Source: an uncultured Pelagibacteraceae bacterium (GTDB taxonomy: Bacteria > Pseudomonadota > Alphaproteobacteria > Pelagibacterales > Pelagibacteraceae). Taken from it: a DNA stretch of 64,000 bases. The stretch lies in the NCBI GenBank assembly GCA_902524945.1, contig CABZFF010000006.1, positions 1 to 64,000 of the forward strand. The letters are read 5' to 3'. Below are positions 1 to 9,062 of the stretch, one piece after another. The translations under genes and the position numbers were made by a program. Numbering within the stretch: the first letter of the stretch is position 1; each line of letters opens with the position of its first letter. The notes beneath the pieces were generated by a model. That model was not told where the DNA came from. It saw only the letters and a list, made by a program, of their open reading frames with translations, and made no database searches.

Positions 1-652
1 CACTTTTATTCAATTCAATTTTTTTTTGAAAAAACAATATTCCGATTAATCCTATCCAATAAAGATTCCCAACAAGTCCATCAACTGGGTGAATATGAAA
101 CATGAATAACCATAAAAAAGTAAAAATGTATATTTTTTTTTTTGAAAATTTAATTGATTTAATCGTAAGATAGAAAACTAAACAAAAGAAAAAAATTGAA
201 AATGCAGGAATTGGAAATCCCATTATTTCAAAATTTTCATTAATATTAATTGTTTCTTGAACATCTATATCGCTAATGAAAGAAATCAAGAACTTATGAA
301 AAGGATAATTTTCAGATGCACTTATAGATAAAAAAGTAAGTGATAACGACCAAATATCATTTGCTAAAATTCTTTTAAAAATTAAGAATAAAAAAACTGA
401 TGTAAGTGAAGGAAAAAAACAGTATCCAAAAAAGAGGTTTAATAATTCTAATGAAAAAATATTATTTAAAAAAATACTAATAAAAGGTTTGTAATTAGAA
501 ATCCTAATAGCTGTTTCTAGATCATTTGTATTTAAAATTACAGAATTAAAATTGAATTTTATCCAGATTAAAAAATAAATTATAAAGAATAAAAAAAGAC
601 CAATTGGATAAAAATTATCGAATAAAACTTTTTTAAATTTAGAAGTTTCCAT
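1..652 (-). CDS. Multi-pass membrane protein, unknown (partial, runs off the left edge)
   Basis: An open frame reads leftward from an ATG at 652 to the window edge with no stop, giving 217 codons. I do not recognise the family. It has a short basic N-terminus (METSKFKKV), a strongly hydrophobic segment at about residues 14-32, and at least three more hydrophobic stretches separated by short polar loops. That topology fits a polytopic inner-membrane protein such as a GT-C-type glycosyltransferase or a polysaccharide-cluster membrane protein. Its start overlaps the 3' end of the upstream GT2 gene by 14 bases, so the two are probably co-translated. The C-terminus lies outside the window and function is not assigned. 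Confidence 0.7.
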   Translation of the reverse strand, partial: METSKFKKVLFDNFYPIGLFLFFIIYFLIWIKFNFNSVILNTNDLETAIRISNYKPFISIFLNNIFSLELLNLFFGYCFFPSLTSVFLFLIFKRILANDIWSLSLTFLSISASENYPFHKFLISFISDIDVQETININENFEIMGFPIPAFSIFFFCLVFYLTIKSIKFSKKKIYIFTFLWLFMFHIHPVDGLVGNLYWIGLIGILFFQKKIELNKS

Positions 653-1340
653 TAAAAAATATCCTTAATGAACTTAAAATAGAAAGTAAAGAATATTTTA
701 TCTTTTTGGCTAAATTTTCGTTTGAGCCGGTTCCATATTTTCTTCTTAGGAATTTTACTTTAAATCTAATCACATCATATTTTTTTATTTTTGCTGAGAG
801 TAATATATATAAATCTAAAATCATACCATTAGGTAAATAATCGATCTTACTAAGCATAGATTTATGAAAAAGATTTGGCTGAGCATGTATATCAAAAAGA
901 GATTTTCTAAAAATAATACTATTAAAAAAAGACATAGCGTAAGTGAAAAAGTAATCTAAAAAAGATCTATTCGCTCTTAAACCTTTTACAAAAATATTCT
1001 TATTTTTTTTTGATTTATAAATCTTATAAGCAGTTAGAATATTACTCATCTTTACTTGAAGGTCGCCATGAGTATAGCAAATAATATCTGAGGTTGATTT
1101 CTGTAGCCCTTTTTTTATACCATTTCCAAATCCAATATTTTTTTTAACTTTAACTACCTTTATATATTTTATTTTTTTTTTAAAAATATTTATCTCTTTT
1201 TCAGTTTTATCTTCAGACCCGTTATTTACAACAATAAATTCTAAATCAATTTTTTTTTGTAATTTTTTTACTTGGTCAAATAAAGGTTTTATATTTTTTT
1301 CTTCATTATAACATGGTATAATTAAACTTATGTTTGACAT
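639..1340 (-). CDS. GT2 family glycosyltransferase, dolichyl/polyprenyl-phosphate mannosyltransferase-like
   Basis: This 233-residue GT-A fold enzyme probably moves a sugar from a nucleotide donor to a polyprenyl phosphate or glycan. The N-terminus has the GT2 signature (SLIIPCYNEEKNI), then the IVVNNGSEDKT donor-binding segment. THGDLQ near residue 91 takes the place of the DADLQ motif of dolichol-phosphate-mannose synthases. The GtrB/DPM1-type mid region (RANRSFLDYF) follows. No C-terminal membrane anchor is visible, so it is probably peripheral. It overlaps the downstream membrane protein by 14 bases, a pairing common in glycan modification modules. Donor and acceptor cannot be read from sequence. 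Confidence 0.85.
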   Translation of the reverse strand: MSNISLIIPCYNEEKNIKPLFDQVKKLQKKIDLEFIVVNNGSEDKTEKEINIFKKKIKYIKVVKVKKNIGFGNGIKKGLQKSTSDIICYTHGDLQVKMSNILTAYKIYKSKKNKNIFVKGLRANRSFLDYFFTYAMSFFNSIIFRKSLFDIHAQPNLFHKSMLSKIDYLPNGMILDLYILLSAKIKKYDVIRFKVKFLRRKYGTGSNENLAKKIKYSLLSILSSLRIFFNGNF

Positions 1341-1392
1341 GATTGTAATTTAACACAAATAAACTTTCTGATAAATAATGATATATTTATAA

Positions 1393-2007
1393 ATGGTACA
1401 TTATATTGCTCATAGACAAAATAAACTTGATAAATTACAAAATTTAAAAAAATTATGTTTTTCGGGAATCGAGTTAGATTTAAGAACTTTTTCAAAAAAT
1501 ATAGTTTTTCAACATGATCCCTTCAAAAAAGGGTTAGATTTTTTCAGCAACTATAAATTATTTAAGAATTTTTTTTTAATAATAGATGTTAAATCATCAG
1601 GTATATCAGAGAGGGTGATAAATTTTTTAAAAAAAAAGAAAGCAAAATTTTTAATACTTAATCTTCCTTCACCTGAATTAATAGAAATGATAAATAAAAA
1701 ATATGAAAAAAATTTATTTATTAGATATTCATTTTTTGAAAATATAGATTTTAAGAAAAAAAAATTTAAAAAAATTAATTGGGTTTGGATTGACTTTTTA
1801 AATAATTACTCCATTTCTACCAAAGATTACAAATACTTTAAAAAAAATAAGAAAAAAATTTGTTTAACATCACCTGATTTAGTCGGATTTGAAAAAAAAG
1901 CTGTTAAAAAATATATTTTTTATTTAAATAAATACAAAATTAAAGCTGACATGGTTTGCGTGAAGCAAAAAAATCTCAAAATTTGGAAAAAGTACTACAG
2001 ATATTAA
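1393..2007 (+). CDS. Minimal glycerophosphodiester phosphodiesterase-like (PI-PLC-like TIM barrel) protein
   Basis: A 204-residue protein with the scattered signature of the GDPD superfamily: His7-Arg8 (AHRQN), Glu27-x-Asp29 (IELDLR), His41-Asp42 (FQHDP) and Asp65-x-Lys67 (IIDVK). In the family these residues bind the metal and cleave a phosphodiester such as a glycerophosphodiester. It is shorter than typical GDPD enzymes (about 240-260 residues), and the second half is lysine-rich and poorly conserved to my eye. There is no signal peptide, so it is probably cytoplasmic. It is transcribed away from the GT2 gene and ends just before the opposite-strand tRNA-Leu. The fold call is fairly secure; substrate and activity are inference. 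Confidence 0.65.
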   Translation: MVHYIAHRQNKLDKLQNLKKLCFSGIELDLRTFSKNIVFQHDPFKKGLDFFSNYKLFKNFFLIIDVKSSGISERVINFLKKKKAKFLILNLPSPELIEMINKKYEKNLFIRYSFFENIDFKKKKFKKINWVWIDFLNNYSISTKDYKYFKKNKKKICLTSPDLVGFEKKAVKKYIFYLNKYKIKADMVCVKQKNLKIWKKYYRY

Positions 2008-2011
2008 TTAA

Positions 2012-2095
2012 TGGTGCGGTCGGAGAGACTCGAACTCTCACGGGAAACCCACACGCCCCTCAAGCGTGCCTGTCTACCAATTTCAGCACGACCGC
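2012..2095 (-). tRNA. tRNA-Leu (anticodon GAG)
   Basis: The reverse strand folds as a tRNA with a perfect 7-bp acceptor stem (GCGGTCG with CGACCGC), discriminator A and an encoded CCA. The anticodon stem CACGC/GCGTG encloses the loop TTGAGGG, so the anticodon is GAG, which reads CUU and CUC leucine codons. The 84-base length with a long variable arm is the class II form expected for leucine. Confidence 0.95.
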
Positions 2096-2156
2096 AATAA
2101 TAATGCGACAATAAATGAATGACAATTTAATCTCAAGTTGGTAAATTGGAATTAGT

Positions 2157-3146
2157 ATGTCTGTACAACAACAAAATTTAAGCTCTACTAAAGAGATTTA
2201 TAAGAAAATCTCAAAATTTGTACCTGAAGCTGAATGGAAAATTCATGCTCCATTAATAGAGAGAATTAATAAAATCAAAAAAGAGAAAAATGCGATTATA
2301 CTTGCTCATAACTATCAAACACCAGAAATTTATCATGGTGTAGCAGACATATCTGCTGACTCATTAGCGTTAGCAGTTGAAGCATCTAAAACAAAAGCTG
2401 ATAAAATTATTATGTGTGGGGTGCACTTTATGGCAGAGACAGCAAAATTAATGTGTCCTGAAAAAAAAGTGTTTCTTCCTGACATGCAAGCAGGTTGCTC
2501 TTTATCTAATTCTATTACAGGTGAAGATGTGAAATTGTTAAAGCAAAAATATCCTGGGGTTCCTGTGGTATCTTATGTAAATACTTCTGCAGATGTGAAG
2601 GCTGAAACTGATGTTTGTTGCACTTCTGCTAACGCCGTTAAAGTAGTTGAGTCTTTAAATGAAGATAAAGTAATTTTTCTTCCTGATCAATATTTAGCAA
2701 ACTACGTAGCAAAAAATACCAAGGTAAAAATAATTTCTTGGAAAGGAACTTGTATAGTGCATGAAAAGTTTACAGGAAAAGAAATTGAAGAAATTAAATC
2801 CGAAAATCCTGGAATTAAAATTATAGCTCATCCGGAATGTCCTCCTGATGTAATTGCTGCTTCTGATTTTGCAGGATCAACATCTGGAATGATTAATTAT
2901 GTAAAAAATAAACAACCTAAAAAAGTTATGTTAGTTACGGAATGTTCAATGAGTGATAACGTAGAAGCTGATAATCCAAACGTATCTTTTATCAAGCCAT
3001 GTAATTTATGTCCTTATATGAAAAAAATTAATTTAAAAAAAATATTAGATTGTTTAGAAAATGAAACTAACGAGATAATTTTAGATAGTAAAACTATAGA
3101 GGCCGCGAGAAAGTCTGTAATCAGAATGACCGAGATCGGTCGTTAG
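2157..3146 (+). CDS. nadA: Quinolinate synthase A
   Basis: NadA condenses iminoaspartate with dihydroxyacetone phosphate to quinolinate, a precursor of NAD, using an oxygen-sensitive [4Fe-4S] cluster. The 329 residues align by eye with E. coli NadA. The three cluster ligands are Cys114 (AGCSL), Cys199 (GTCIVH) and Cys285 (CNLCPYM). The substrate motifs AHNYQTPEI, HPECPPDV and GSTSGM are also present. nadC follows after 4 bases, so the two form an operon. No nadB (aspartate oxidase) is adjacent, so iminoaspartate must come from an enzyme encoded elsewhere. Confidence 0.97.
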   Translation: MSVQQQNLSSTKEIYKKISKFVPEAEWKIHAPLIERINKIKKEKNAIILAHNYQTPEIYHGVADISADSLALAVEASKTKADKIIMCGVHFMAETAKLMCPEKKVFLPDMQAGCSLSNSITGEDVKLLKQKYPGVPVVSYVNTSADVKAETDVCCTSANAVKVVESLNEDKVIFLPDQYLANYVAKNTKVKIISWKGTCIVHEKFTGKEIEEIKSENPGIKIIAHPECPPDVIAASDFAGSTSGMINYVKNKQPKKVMLVTECSMSDNVEADNPNVSFIKPCNLCPYMKKINLKKILDCLENETNEIILDSKTIEAARKSVIRMTEIGR

Positions 3147-3150
3147 ATCA

Positions 3151-3981
3151 GTGCAAATATTAAATCAATTTTATATAAAATCAGTTGTAAGAAAGGCTCT
3201 AGAAGAAGACCTGAAGCCTAGAGGTGATATTACTACAAACATCGTAAGTGTAAAAAATAAAATTATTAAAGCTAAAATTATAGCTAAACAAGATGGTGTG
3301 ATAGCTGGTTTAGAGTTTTGTAAAGCAGCATTTAAATTAATTGGGAGAGAAACCATTTTCACAAAGAAAGTCTCTGATGGAAAAAAAATAAAAAAAAATA
3401 AAGTAATTGCTAATATAAAAGCTAAAACAAAAACAATCTTAACTGCTGAGAGAACTGCTTTAAACTTTCTTAATCATGCCTCAGGTATCGCAACAATCAC
3501 TAATCAATTCGTGAAAAAAATTAGTAAAAAAACTAAGATCTGTTGTACAAGAAAAACTACACCTAATTTGAGAACACTTGAAAAATATGCTGTCAAAAAA
3601 GGTGGTGGTTATAATCATAGGTATAATTTAAGCGATGAAATTCTTATTAAAGAAAATCATATAAGCGCATCTAATAGTCTTAGGGAACTAGTTAAGAAAG
3701 CTATAAAAACAAAAAAAATTGTTACAGTTGAAGTTGAAAATCTAAATCAGCTTAAACAAATTTTAGGCTTAAAATTTAAAAGAATACTTTTTGATAATAT
3801 GAAATCTTCACAATTAAAAAATTGTTTAAAACTTTGTAAAAATAAATATGAGACAGAGTATTCCGGAAATGCTACTTTAAATAATATTAAACAAATATCG
3901 AAAACAGGGATAAATAGAATTTCGGTAGGCGCCATTATCCACAGCGCTAAATCTTTTGATAGTAGCTTATTAATACTTTAA
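3151..3981 (+). CDS. nadC: Nicotinate-nucleotide pyrophosphorylase (carboxylating)
   Basis: NadC converts quinolinate and PRPP to nicotinate mononucleotide, CO2 and pyrophosphate. Family motifs are in order over 276 residues: EEDLKPRGDITT at the N-terminus, the LTAERTALNFLNHASGIAT segment, the CCTRKTTPNLR PRPP/quinolinate site, KKGGGYNHR, and a C-terminal IKQISKTGINRISVG. The start is GTG, 4 bases after the nadA stop, and it places the conserved EDL..GDITT segment at the usual distance. Its TAA stop overlaps the convergent autotransporter stop in the shared tetranucleotide TTAA. Confidence 0.97.
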   Translation: MQILNQFYIKSVVRKALEEDLKPRGDITTNIVSVKNKIIKAKIIAKQDGVIAGLEFCKAAFKLIGRETIFTKKVSDGKKIKKNKVIANIKAKTKTILTAERTALNFLNHASGIATITNQFVKKISKKTKICCTRKTTPNLRTLEKYAVKKGGGYNHRYNLSDEILIKENHISASNSLRELVKKAIKTKKIVTVEVENLNQLKQILGLKFKRILFDNMKSSQLKNCLKLCKNKYETEYSGNATLNNIKQISKTGINRISVGAIIHSAKSFDSSLLIL

Positions 3982-6308
3982 AACTTTTTATTGTAAGTGA
4001 ATGATATTAAAGAGGAGTTCATATCATTTCTCGTGTTTTGAGTGCCGAAAGCATTTATTAAAAATTGACTATTATTTTTTTGATTAATTGATGAATATCC
4101 TAATCCTGCAGTAACAAATTGATCTCTTTTTTTATTTTCTGTTAAAGCATACCCATCTCCAGTATCTTTTATTGTAGCTGTCGAGTCAGTTCCGTCCAAT
4201 TTATTCTCCTCGCTGCCAAACAGCGAAAGATTAAATCCTTTGGATATGAAGCCATTATTTGAAAACTCTCTATCTAAATTGAAACCTAATTCTGGTTTGA
4301 TTTGCAATAAATTATCGGTTTTAATTTTAAGAGCTAAATCTCCCCCACTTTCATCAACATCATCTTGCAAAACATATGCAGTATTAACTGTAGCTGTTGG
4401 GTTAAAAACCCAACCGCCTAGATTTATTTTTTTTGAAATTCCTCCGGTTAAATCAAATCCTAGTTCATACCTTTCAGACTTTAATGTTTGGGTGCTTCCC
4501 TCAGTAATGTTCCTTGTTGAATTATTTTTAGAAACAAATGAGCCTAAATTTAAAGATGTATCAAATTTTCTATACTCTTTATTTGCAAAAAAATTGGCAT
4601 GTAAACTGTGAGTATTATTTAAACCATAACCCTCGTCATAATCTAATCCTGTTGAAGAAAATCCTAGTCCCCATCCTGCTTGTAAATTATCGATAATAGT
4701 TTGATTTCCAAAAACAAACCCTGCTGTAGTAGACTCATACCCAATATCATCTCCTACTTTTTCTTGATCAGTGACACCGCCAAAAGTTCTTAAATAAAAT
4801 GAATTGTCTGGTGCACCTATTTGTAATAAGTTTCTTTTTGAATAAATATTAGCGATATCACTAATTGTAAAATCATTTGTTAAATTTATTCTTTCTACTC
4901 CAGAATTATAATAATTTTGCACATCATCAAAACTTAAACTAGCAAAATTATTTTGAACTAATTGACCAAAGCTCGGTCCTTTAACCGCTGAGGTCATAGC
5001 TCTTTTAAAACTGTTATTGCTTCTTACACTTTGACCAATTGATTTTTGAATCGTCATTCCTTTAATTTGTCTCATTGCTTTTTCTAAAGCTGTATCTGAT
5101 AAAGAGTCAAGATTGCTTGTAAGAGTAGACTTGGTTCCATTAGTATTAAAGTTTTCTAAAACCGTAGCGATTGCTGAAAGTCTTGTTTTAGGTATTCTAA
5201 CTTTATAACCTGTTCTTCTGTTAGCTACTTCTAAATCCCAGTTATCTCCATTTGCTACCAACCTATATTTGAATGTACTATTATAATTAGTCCATGTTGC
5301 TTCGTTTCCAATATAGCTGGCTGCAATGTTCTGTAAAACTGCCGAATATGTATTTACTGCTAGTTCAGAGGAAGAATCAATCCCAAATGTAAGTGATCCA
5401 GACTCGTTTGAAAAATCAACTTTACCAAAATCTGAAGTAGAGTTTAAAATTATATTATAGTTAGTTGGAACGTTTCCATCTAATGTAAGCGAGTCACTTC
5501 CACCTTGGTCATTCGTTAATGTTGTGATAGTTCCAGTATTATTAATATCGTAAACGGCTCCATTTATTGTTCCTGTATTAGTGATTACTGCATTTGTTCC
5601 TTCGTTTAAAATAGCATCAGTACTTCCACTTTGAGTTATAGTCCCTGTATTAATTAAAGTTTGTCCATCTGCGCCAGAATAATACTGAATTGCTTTTTGA
5701 GATGTACCACTACCACCTATGGTAAATGTTCCATTATTTGTTACTGTTGTGTTATCACTTGAAATCATGCCCCCAGGGTTATTATCGAGACCTATTACCG
5801 TAATCGATGCACCACTAGAATTAGTAAAACTTTGTCCAGACCCTACATTAAATCTAAATGCACCATTATTTTTATTTCCACCTGAGGCTCCATAGTCTAG
5901 GTTTATTGTGCCGTTATTAATACTTTCACCATTATCACCTTCGTCATGAAAAGCGCTTTGGTATCCGTAACGATGTTGTGCGTTACTTTCAATTGTTCCG
6001 TTATTAACCATGGTTGTATCATCGAAACCATTATAAAAAGCTCGAACATTTCGATATCTAAGAGATATTGTTCCATCATTTGTATAGGTAGCCTCATCAG
6101 CAGCTCCAGATGTGTTACTTGCATTACCTGGATGACCAAAAAAACAATAAGAATCCGTCCAACTTATAGTTACAGTACCACTATTTGTTAAAGTTCCACA
6201 GTTTACTGCAGCTTTAACATTTAATTGAAATGAAAAAAATGATAAAAAAAAGAGTATTGTTATCTTAACAATTTTTGTTTGTTTGTTTGTTATGCTAATT
6301 AAATTCAT
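3978..6308 (-). CDS. Autotransporter outer-membrane protein (type Va secretion)
   Basis: A 776-residue surface protein in three parts. Residues 1-33 form a long signal peptide (basic KIVKI, hydrophobic core, VKA cleavage-like end). Residues about 34-350 are a passenger of short N/G/T-rich repeats such as NNGTI and NTGTI, the pattern of parallel beta-helix passengers. Residues about 480-776 fit an autotransporter beta-barrel, with alternating amphipathic strands and a terminal Phe (SFTYNKKF) suited to Bam recognition. In the family the barrel inserts in the outer membrane and exports the passenger. The passenger shows no recognisable protease or adhesin domain. It is probably monocistronic and faces nadC tail to tail. 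Large surface proteins are notable in so reduced a genome. Confidence 0.88.
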   Translation of the reverse strand: MNLISITNKQTKIVKITILFFLSFFSFQLNVKAAVNCGTLTNSGTVTISWTDSYCFFGHPGNASNTSGAADEATYTNDGTISLRYRNVRAFYNGFDDTTMVNNGTIESNAQHRYGYQSAFHDEGDNGESINNGTINLDYGASGGNKNNGAFRFNVGSGQSFTNSSGASITVIGLDNNPGGMISSDNTTVTNNGTFTIGGSGTSQKAIQYYSGADGQTLINTGTITQSGSTDAILNEGTNAVITNTGTINGAVYDINNTGTITTLTNDQGGSDSLTLDGNVPTNYNIILNSTSDFGKVDFSNESGSLTFGIDSSSELAVNTYSAVLQNIAASYIGNEATWTNYNSTFKYRLVANGDNWDLEVANRRTGYKVRIPKTRLSAIATVLENFNTNGTKSTLTSNLDSLSDTALEKAMRQIKGMTIQKSIGQSVRSNNSFKRAMTSAVKGPSFGQLVQNNFASLSFDDVQNYYNSGVERINLTNDFTISDIANIYSKRNLLQIGAPDNSFYLRTFGGVTDQEKVGDDIGYESTTAGFVFGNQTIIDNLQAGWGLGFSSTGLDYDEGYGLNNTHSLHANFFANKEYRKFDTSLNLGSFVSKNNSTRNITEGSTQTLKSERYELGFDLTGGISKKINLGGWVFNPTATVNTAYVLQDDVDESGGDLALKIKTDNLLQIKPELGFNLDREFSNNGFISKGFNLSLFGSEENKLDGTDSTATIKDTGDGYALTENKKRDQFVTAGLGYSSINQKNNSQFLINAFGTQNTRNDMNSSLISFTYNKKF

Positions 6309-6401
6309 AGTGCCTTTTGTCTACAACAATACCTGAAAGTTGTTTAATAACAATGGTTATATGATGAATAATCTGCAAAGATAATATGTTATTTTTTTAA
6401 T

Positions 6402-9062
6402 CTATTTTCTTAATTCCGCTTGTGCCGCAGCTAATCTTGCTACTGGCACTCTAAATGGAGAACAAGAAACATAATTAAGTCCTGTTCGAGAGCAAAACTC
6501 AATACTCTTTGGATCGCCACCGTGTTCACCGCAAATTCCTAACTTAATATTTTTATTAGTTTTTCTACCCCTAGAAGATGCAATTTCTACTAACTCACCT
6601 ACTCCATTTTGATCAATACTAACAAATGGATCTACATCAAAAATTTTATTATCGATATAGTCGTTTAAAAATTTTCCAGAGTCGTCTCTGCTTATTCCGT
6701 ATGTTGTTTGTGTTAAATCATTTGTTCCAAAACTAAAGAAATCAGCATGTTTTGAAATAGACTTTGCTTGTAAAGCAGCACGAGGTAATTCAATCATGGT
6801 GCCTACCATATATTCAAGTTTTAATTTATTTTCTTTTTCTATTTCTTTGGCAATTTTATTTACTAAAGCTCTTAAAATTTTTAATTCTGACTCAGTTGAA
6901 ACTAACGGTATCATTATTTCTACAAAAGCAGCTTTAACTTTTTGTTTTTTTAATTCAACTATGGCTTCAAATATTGCTCTACATTGCATCTCATAAATCT
7001 CCGGAAAAGAAATACCTAGTCTACATCCTCTATGTCCAAGCATGGGATTTTCCTCGTGAAGTTCCGTTATTCTATCTTTAACTTCTTTCGCTGATAGATT
7101 TGAAGATCTTGCCACTTCCTCTATGTCTTTGTCAGCTTTTGGTAAAAATTCATGAAGCGGTGGGTCTAATAATCTTACTGTAACAGGTAAGCCTGACATA
7201 ACTTTAAATATTTTTTTAAAGTCTTCTTTTTGATAAGGTAAAAGTTTATCAAGTGCGCTATTTCTGTCCTCTTTTGATTTTGATAAAATCATTTGTCTAA
7301 CAGAAAGAATTCTTTCTTCATCAAAAAACATATGCTCAGTTCTACATAGACCAATTCCTTCAGCGCCAAACTCTCTAGCCGTTTTGCTGTCTATTTCTGT
7401 TTCAGCGTTTGTTCTTACTTTTAATTTCCTAAATTCATCAGCCCATTTCATTATTGTAGAAAAGTATCCAGAAATTTCTGGTTGGACAGTCGGAACTAAC
7501 CCTTTCATTATTTTTCCACTTCCGCCATCTATAGTAATAATATCTCCCTCTTTTATAATCACATCTCCAGCTTTAAATTGTTTTAAATCATAATCGATTG
7601 TAATTTCACTTGAGCCCGAAACGCATGGTCTCCCCATTCCACGTGCTACAACTGCTGCATGACTAGTCATACCACCTCTTGCAGTAAGAATTCCTTTAGC
7701 TGCATGCATTCCATGTATATCCTCTGGTGAAGTTTCTAACCTCACTAATATTACATCTTGCATCATCCCATTTAATTTTTCTGCTTCATCAGCAGTGAAA
7801 ACAACTTTACCACTTGCAGCTCCTGGTGATGCAGGTAAGCCTGAAGCAATAACTTCTTTCTCAACTTTTTCATCTAAAGTAGGATGTAATAGAGTATCTA
7901 AAGTTTTCGGGTCTATTCTTTTTATTGCCTCTTTTTTTGAAATTAATTTTTCTTTAACCATATCAACTGCAATTTTTATTGCAGCCTTAGCAGTTTTTTT
8001 TCCCGATCTTGTTTGAAGCATCCAAAGTTTATTATTCTCAACTGTAAACTCAATATCTTGCATATCTTTATAATGCTTTTCTAATTTTAGAAACACTTTA
8101 GTTAATTCTTTGTAAACTTTAGGCATAGCCTCCTCCATTGAAGGATCTTTTGAACCTGATTCTTGTTTAGCTTTCTTTGTTATATATCGAGGAGTTCTTG
8201 TGCCTGCTACTACATCTTCACCTTGTGCATTAATCAAATATTCCCCGAAAAAAGAATTTTCTCCTGTTGAAGGATTTCTAGTAAAGGCAACTCCTGTTGA
8301 ACAATCATCACCCATATTTCCAAAAACCATTGCTTGAATATTTACAGCTGTTCCCCAATGGTCTGGAATTTGATTTAATTTTCTATAAGTTTTTGCTCTT
8401 TGGCTTTCCCAAGATAAAAATACAGCATTGATAGCTCCTAATAGCTGTTCTTTGACATCTTGAGGAAAATTAATTTTTTTTTCATTTTTTACTAACTCTT
8501 TAAAATTAATAATTAAACCATCCCAATCACTCTCATCTAAGTCTGTATCGAGCAAAACTCCTTTGGTTAACTTGTAATTATCAATCAGCTCTTCAAACAA
8601 ATGTCCTTCTACGCCTAAAACTACATTACTGTACATTTGTATAAACCTCCTATAGCTATCTTTAGCAAACCTTCCGTTTAATGTTTTTTTCTTTAAGGAC
8701 TCTACTGTTTTATCATTTAAGCCAAGATTAAGGATAGTATCCATCATTCCAGGCATTGAAGTTCTTGCACCAGATCTTACGGAGATTAAAAGAGGATTTT
8801 TTAAGTCACCAAACTTCTTTTTAGTTTTCTTTTCGATATTTTTAAGTTCCGCCTCAATATCTTTAATTAGATTTTTAGGAAGTTTTTTTTTATTTTTGTA
8901 AAAAAGATCACAAACATCTGTGGTAATAGTAAATCCTGGAGGAACAGGTAAACCTAATCTACCCATTTCACCCAGATTAGCACCTTTGCCGCCTAAAATG
9001 TTTTTTTTATTCTTTAATTTTTTTGCAGACTTGTCATCAAAACTAAATATACATTTTACCAT
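6402..9062 (-). CDS. ppdK: Pyruvate, phosphate dikinase
   Basis: PPDK interconverts pyruvate, ATP and phosphate with phosphoenolpyruvate, AMP and pyrophosphate, giving reversible glycolytic or gluconeogenic flux. The 886-residue length is normal. The N-terminal nucleotide domain starts GGKGANLGEM. The swivelling phosphohistidine domain has GGMTSHAAVVARG, and the C-terminal PEP domain has the catalytic-cysteine loop GICGEHGGDP. Its ATG shares one base with the glyS stop, so the two are translationally coupled downstream of glyQ-glyS, an order known in alphaproteobacteria. The pyrophosphate-dependent design suits an energy-sparing oligotroph. Confidence 0.98.
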   Translation of the reverse strand: MVKCIFSFDDKSAKKLKNKKNILGGKGANLGEMGRLGLPVPPGFTITTDVCDLFYKNKKKLPKNLIKDIEAELKNIEKKTKKKFGDLKNPLLISVRSGARTSMPGMMDTILNLGLNDKTVESLKKKTLNGRFAKDSYRRFIQMYSNVVLGVEGHLFEELIDNYKLTKGVLLDTDLDESDWDGLIINFKELVKNEKKINFPQDVKEQLLGAINAVFLSWESQRAKTYRKLNQIPDHWGTAVNIQAMVFGNMGDDCSTGVAFTRNPSTGENSFFGEYLINAQGEDVVAGTRTPRYITKKAKQESGSKDPSMEEAMPKVYKELTKVFLKLEKHYKDMQDIEFTVENNKLWMLQTRSGKKTAKAAIKIAVDMVKEKLISKKEAIKRIDPKTLDTLLHPTLDEKVEKEVIASGLPASPGAASGKVVFTADEAEKLNGMMQDVILVRLETSPEDIHGMHAAKGILTARGGMTSHAAVVARGMGRPCVSGSSEITIDYDLKQFKAGDVIIKEGDIITIDGGSGKIMKGLVPTVQPEISGYFSTIMKWADEFRKLKVRTNAETEIDSKTAREFGAEGIGLCRTEHMFFDEERILSVRQMILSKSKEDRNSALDKLLPYQKEDFKKIFKVMSGLPVTVRLLDPPLHEFLPKADKDIEEVARSSNLSAKEVKDRITELHEENPMLGHRGCRLGISFPEIYEMQCRAIFEAIVELKKQKVKAAFVEIMIPLVSTESELKILRALVNKIAKEIEKENKLKLEYMVGTMIELPRAALQAKSISKHADFFSFGTNDLTQTTYGISRDDSGKFLNDYIDNKIFDVDPFVSIDQNGVGELVEIASSRGRKTNKNIKLGICGEHGGDPKSIEFCSRTGLNYVSCSPFRVPVARLAAAQAELRK

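Noticed and set aside
2096-2134. TTGTCA/TATTAT pair with 17-base spacing upstream of tRNA-Leu
   Set aside because: The -10 box would end one base before the mature tRNA, leaving no 5' leader and placing the start inside the tRNA, so it is probably chance.
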